Positions 7,258 to 9,243 of a stretch of DNA of 9,243 nt are shown one piece after another. The DNA lies in contig WFQY01000423.1 of NCBI GenBank assembly GCA_015486815.1, positions 1 to 9,243 of the forward strand, written 5' to 3'. Positions within the stretch are counted from its first letter, which is position 1. Each line of letters starts with the position of its first letter. Made by a program: the position numbers and the translations under genes. The notes under the pieces were generated by a model. The model made no database searches. It was not told the origin of the DNA and worked only from the letters and a program-made list of their open reading frames with translations. This stretch comes from Phycisphaerae bacterium (GTDB taxonomy: Bacteria > Planctomycetota > Phycisphaerae > JAAYCJ01).

Positions 7258-8406
7258 TTACTTCCTGCGAACAAGCATCCCTACAAGACCCATCATCAGC
7301 AATATCAACGTTGCAGGCTCAGGCACCTGAGTTGCACCCCAGAACGAATTTGCCTGTGTATAATCCGCTGCGAGCATATCAAAATTTTCGTGAATATAAT
7401 AATCCGCTCGCCAAGTCGAACCTGTCCACCAGAGCCTATCGACACCATAATTGCTCGGATCGCTCGGATCTATCCACGACGCCCAAACCTGATGTGTACT
7501 CTCATTATCATAAGCCATATCTACATACCAGCCACTATGTCCACCAGCTGCATTCGATACATTACGAGCCAAATAACCCGTACCGGAAACATACCGAACA
7601 TAATAAATACCATTATCATTCATTCCCCAAAAGCTCAAGCTTTCACCGAATGCCTTTGTGAATATCGGTGCAAGATCGTCAAAGCCGACACTGTTAATAT
7701 AGCTTATTTCATTTGATGTTTCACCACCTGTCCAAGCAGCTACTCCTATGGATGCGTAGTGCCATCCACCGCTGTAATAAACTCTGTAAACTCCTGTTCC
7801 ATCACCGGAAGCCCAACACCAGTTGTCGCTACCACCTTCGTCAGCCAACGCAGTAAACTGATGTGTTCCTACATTCGCACCGTACCAGTTATCAAAAGCA
7901 CTATTCGGATGGAATACATAATTATTGCCATTACTGTACAACACACTTACCCATACATCGGATGCACCGCTCTTGTTGTATGCAAGTTTATGAATCTTGC
8001 TAAATCCGCCAAGAGAAGCTCGCGCCCACGATGAACCGTTCCACGTAATCCTATCCAGCGCACCGGAATCATTACCGGCAAAGACCTGATCAGCCGCCGT
8101 TGAACCCGCAAGCTGAGTATAGGTCTTATCCGTAACAATTCCGCTTCGTGTCTGCCAACCATTGCTGTAATACTCGATTCCCAAATCATTTCCCCTTGCA
8201 TACCACGCACGGAATGACGAATAAAGATTCGACGAGGGAAACTCCGCAATCGCTGTAAAATCACCCGCAAGCGTATCTCTCACATACCAGTTAGGACTGC
8301 TGTAATACACCGTCTTCAGATTCGCTTGTGCCGCTACTCCGAATACCCCAATAACTACCATTCCCAACACCAACATCAACCAAATTTTTCTTTCCGTTTG
8401 TACCAT
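7258..8406 (-). CDS. Exported PEP-CTERM protein with about seven Trp/Tyr-rich repeats (probable beta-propeller)
   Basis: 382 residues. Residues 1-28 are a signal peptide: positive MVQTERK, a hydrophobic stretch, then VAAQA. Residues 361-382 form a complete PEP-CTERM tail: VPEP (361-364), a hydrophobic helix, and terminal RRK. Such tails are processed by an exosortase; none is encoded here. The body (about 32-360) consists of degenerate 40-60-residue units with the pattern 'G-x-aromatic-x-R-x-aromatic-W/Y-x-G-x-x-W', later 'F-x-x-L-A' and 'VWA/CWA/FWG'. Examples are LDRITWNGSSW (117-127), VYRVYYSGGW (206-215), IYYVRYVSGTGY (267-278) and VDRLWWTGSTW (322-332). I count seven units, which fits a seven-bladed beta-propeller. 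No catalytic motif is evident; a carbohydrate- or surface-binding role is inferred. It has its own strong terminator and ribosome binding site, so it may be expressed separately from the downstream operon. Fold and blade number are by eye; the PEP-CTERM call is firm. Confidence 0.92.
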   Translation of the reverse strand: MVQTERKIWLMLVLGMVVIGVFGVAAQANLKTVYYSSPNWYVRDTLAGDFTAIAEFPSSNLYSSFRAWYARGNDLGIEYYSNGWQTRSGIVTDKTYTQLAGSTAADQVFAGNDSGALDRITWNGSSWARASLGGFSKIHKLAYNKSGASDVWVSVLYSNGNNYVFHPNSAFDNWYGANVGTHQFTALADEGGSDNWCWASGDGTGVYRVYYSGGWHYASIGVAAWTGGETSNEISYINSVGFDDLAPIFTKAFGESLSFWGMNDNGIYYVRYVSGTGYLARNVSNAAGGHSGWYVDMAYDNESTHQVWASWIDPSDPSNYGVDRLWWTGSTWRADYYIHENFDMLAADYTQANSFWGATQVPEPATLILLMMGLVGMLVRRK

Positions 8407-8413
8407 TTTTTGT

Positions 8414-8420
8414 CTCCTTT
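8414..8420 (-). promoter_or_regulatory. Ribosome binding site of the PEP-CTERM protein gene
   Basis: AAAGGAG on the minus strand lies 7 bases upstream of the ATG at 8406. It is a strong Shine-Dalgarno and fixes the start just before the signal peptide. An A/T-rich stretch (TTTTTTATA) precedes it. Confidence 0.8.
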
Positions 8421-8453
8421 ATAAAAAAGACACCACATAAAACCTATTTCCAC

Positions 8454-8472
8454 CGGACAGACCACCTGTCCG
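8454..8472. repeat. Perfect 7-bp inverted repeat in the pilin-like / PEP-CTERM intergenic gap
   Basis: CGGACAG and CTGTCCG are exact inverted copies separated by 5 bases. They lie 15 bp after the pilin-like stop codon and about 48 bp before the PEP-CTERM start. As RNA this makes a GC-rich hairpin, but neither strand has a T-tract next to it, so it is a poor intrinsic terminator. It could be a 3'-end stabilising hairpin for the upstream transcript, a 5'-leader hairpin, or a dyad operator for a dimeric repressor. I saw no good -35/-10 pair in the rest of the 81-bp gap. Confidence 0.75.
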
Positions 8473-8487
8473 TTCTATCCACTCAAC

Positions 8488-9243
8488 CTATCTACCGAAT
8501 ACAGGCCAACCTCGCTCATCTCCCGAATCTATCCATTTAATCCGATAATATGGAAACGACGGATCGCTACTATCCTTCACATTTGCACCCGGATAGCTGT
8601 AATATTGCACATGCCCGTCAAAGAAACTTACATTATGCCCCGCACTATGCGGAAATACCCATCGCCACTCGCCAACATATCCAACCCAAGGCGGACGGAG
8701 CGCATCTTCCCACGCGTCTGTCAAAAACAGATAAGCGTCAGGCCGTTCAAGCGACTCCGTATTTATCCACCAGTGATTATTTTCCCAAACACTCCTTATA
8801 GGCACATCATCAGGCCACATCCCCCCATAACACATAGGAAGCTCCGCAACAACACCACCGGTCGATTTCATAAGAAAGTTATACCCGTCAGGCCACGGTG
8901 CATACTGACCCCTTCCCCAGCCGCCGAACTGACCAGGCGGCGTCGATACATAAATCACCCTATTCGACCCTACCCGCGACGGACAACGCCAAACATCAGG
9001 CAGCTTGACATATTTCGGATACAATATCGGTATCCTGCTCCAAATCCAGCCATTGGCAAATCTCATCTGCCCAGGCCAAATTCCGTCCCACTCATTACCA
9101 TAGCCTACCGCACCGATATAAATCTGTCGCAGATTTGACATACAAACCGCTTTGCGACCTTGCTCACGTGCCATACCCAACGCAGGTAGCAGAATACTCA
9201 CCAGCACCGCAATGATCGCAACTACAACCAAAAGTTCAATGAG
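8488..9243 (-). CDS. Prepilin-type N-terminal cleavage/methylation protein (pseudopilin-like), 5'-truncated by window edge
   Basis: The reading frame stays open to the last base of the window, where it encodes LIELLVVVAIIAVLVSILLP. This is the core of the type IV prepilin motif, (G)FTLIELLVVVAII, so the true start and leader peptide lie outside the window; 251 residues are visible. The hydrophobic helix spans about visible residues 4-21. It is followed by KAVCMSNLRQI and a DVWRCPS segment, a Cys pair typical of planctomycete/lentisphaeral PulG-like proteins. Near the C-terminus, HSAGHNVSFFDGHVQYY matches the HxxGxNvxFxDGHV signature of that family. A prepilin peptidase would cut before the Phe and methylate it, after which the protein could join a pseudopilus or stay membrane-anchored. 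It ends ...GWPVFGR with a TAG stop. Such paralogues are very abundant in these phyla and their individual roles are largely unknown; proximity to glycan genes suggests, but does not prove, a surface role in glycan capture. Confidence 0.93.
   Translation of the reverse strand, partial: LIELLVVVAIIAVLVSILLPALGMAREQGRKAVCMSNLRQIYIGAVGYGNEWDGIWPGQMRFANGWIWSRIPILYPKYVKLPDVWRCPSRVGSNRVIYVSTPPGQFGGWGRGQYAPWPDGYNFLMKSTGGVVAELPMCYGGMWPDDVPIRSVWENNHWWINTESLERPDAYLFLTDAWEDALRPPWVGYVGEWRWVFPHSAGHNVSFFDGHVQYYSYPGANVKDSSDPSFPYYRIKWIDSGDERGWPVFGR

Noticed and set aside
1..9243. CRISPR array, tRNA/rRNA genes, insertion sequences or phage genes
   Set aside because: No regularly spaced repeats, cloverleaf-like sequences, transposase motifs or terminal inverted repeats were seen.

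Overview
The window reads as a carbohydrate- or glycoconjugate-processing locus from a member of the Planctomycetes/Lentisphaerae lineage, with anaerobic Phycisphaerae such as the Sedimentisphaerales the best guess. The evidence is the combination of a type IV pilin-like 'LIELLVVVAII' protein with a C-terminal HxxGHNVxFFDGH motif, a secreted protein with a PEP-CTERM sorting tail (VPEPATLILL…RRK), and a very large secreted glycosidase-like protein. Taxonomy is inferred from family composition, not from any marker gene. All five credible genes lie on the minus strand, so they are read from position 9243 down to 327.

Reading order on the minus strand: (i) 9243-8488, a prepilin/pseudopilin-like protein whose first residues lie beyond the window edge; (ii) an 81-bp gap with a perfect 7-bp inverted repeat; (iii) 8406-7258, an exported PEP-CTERM protein whose body is about seven Trp/Tyr-rich repeats, probably a beta-propeller; (iv) a strong intrinsic terminator (7244-7209), followed directly by three 10-bp tandem repeats; (v) 7162-3071, a 1363-residue secreted protein with two related N-terminal beta-modules, a long beta-rich middle and a C-terminal TIM-barrel resembling DUF6259-type/GH-D-like glycosidases; (vi) 3071-1581, an M14-fold zinc carboxypeptidase (H85, E88, H176, E270), overlapping the previous stop codon by one base (TAATG); (vii) 1562-327, a protein with alpha/alpha-toroid-like helical repeats, 18 bp downstream with its own Shine-Dalgarno. 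Bases 1-326 hold no convincing gene, but have a possible weak terminator and a fair sigma70-like promoter pointing out of the window on the minus strand.

The last three genes look like a translationally coupled operon. The first product carries a signal peptide and the other two do not, so a plausible scheme is extracellular or periplasmic attack by the large glycosidase-like protein, followed by cytoplasmic processing by the M14 enzyme (peptidase or deacylase) and the toroid protein. The substrate cannot be read from the sequence. Pairing an M14 enzyme with glycosidase-type folds points to a peptide- or acyl-substituted glycan, which is inference. The propeller and pilin-like proteins could serve as surface binding or display components.
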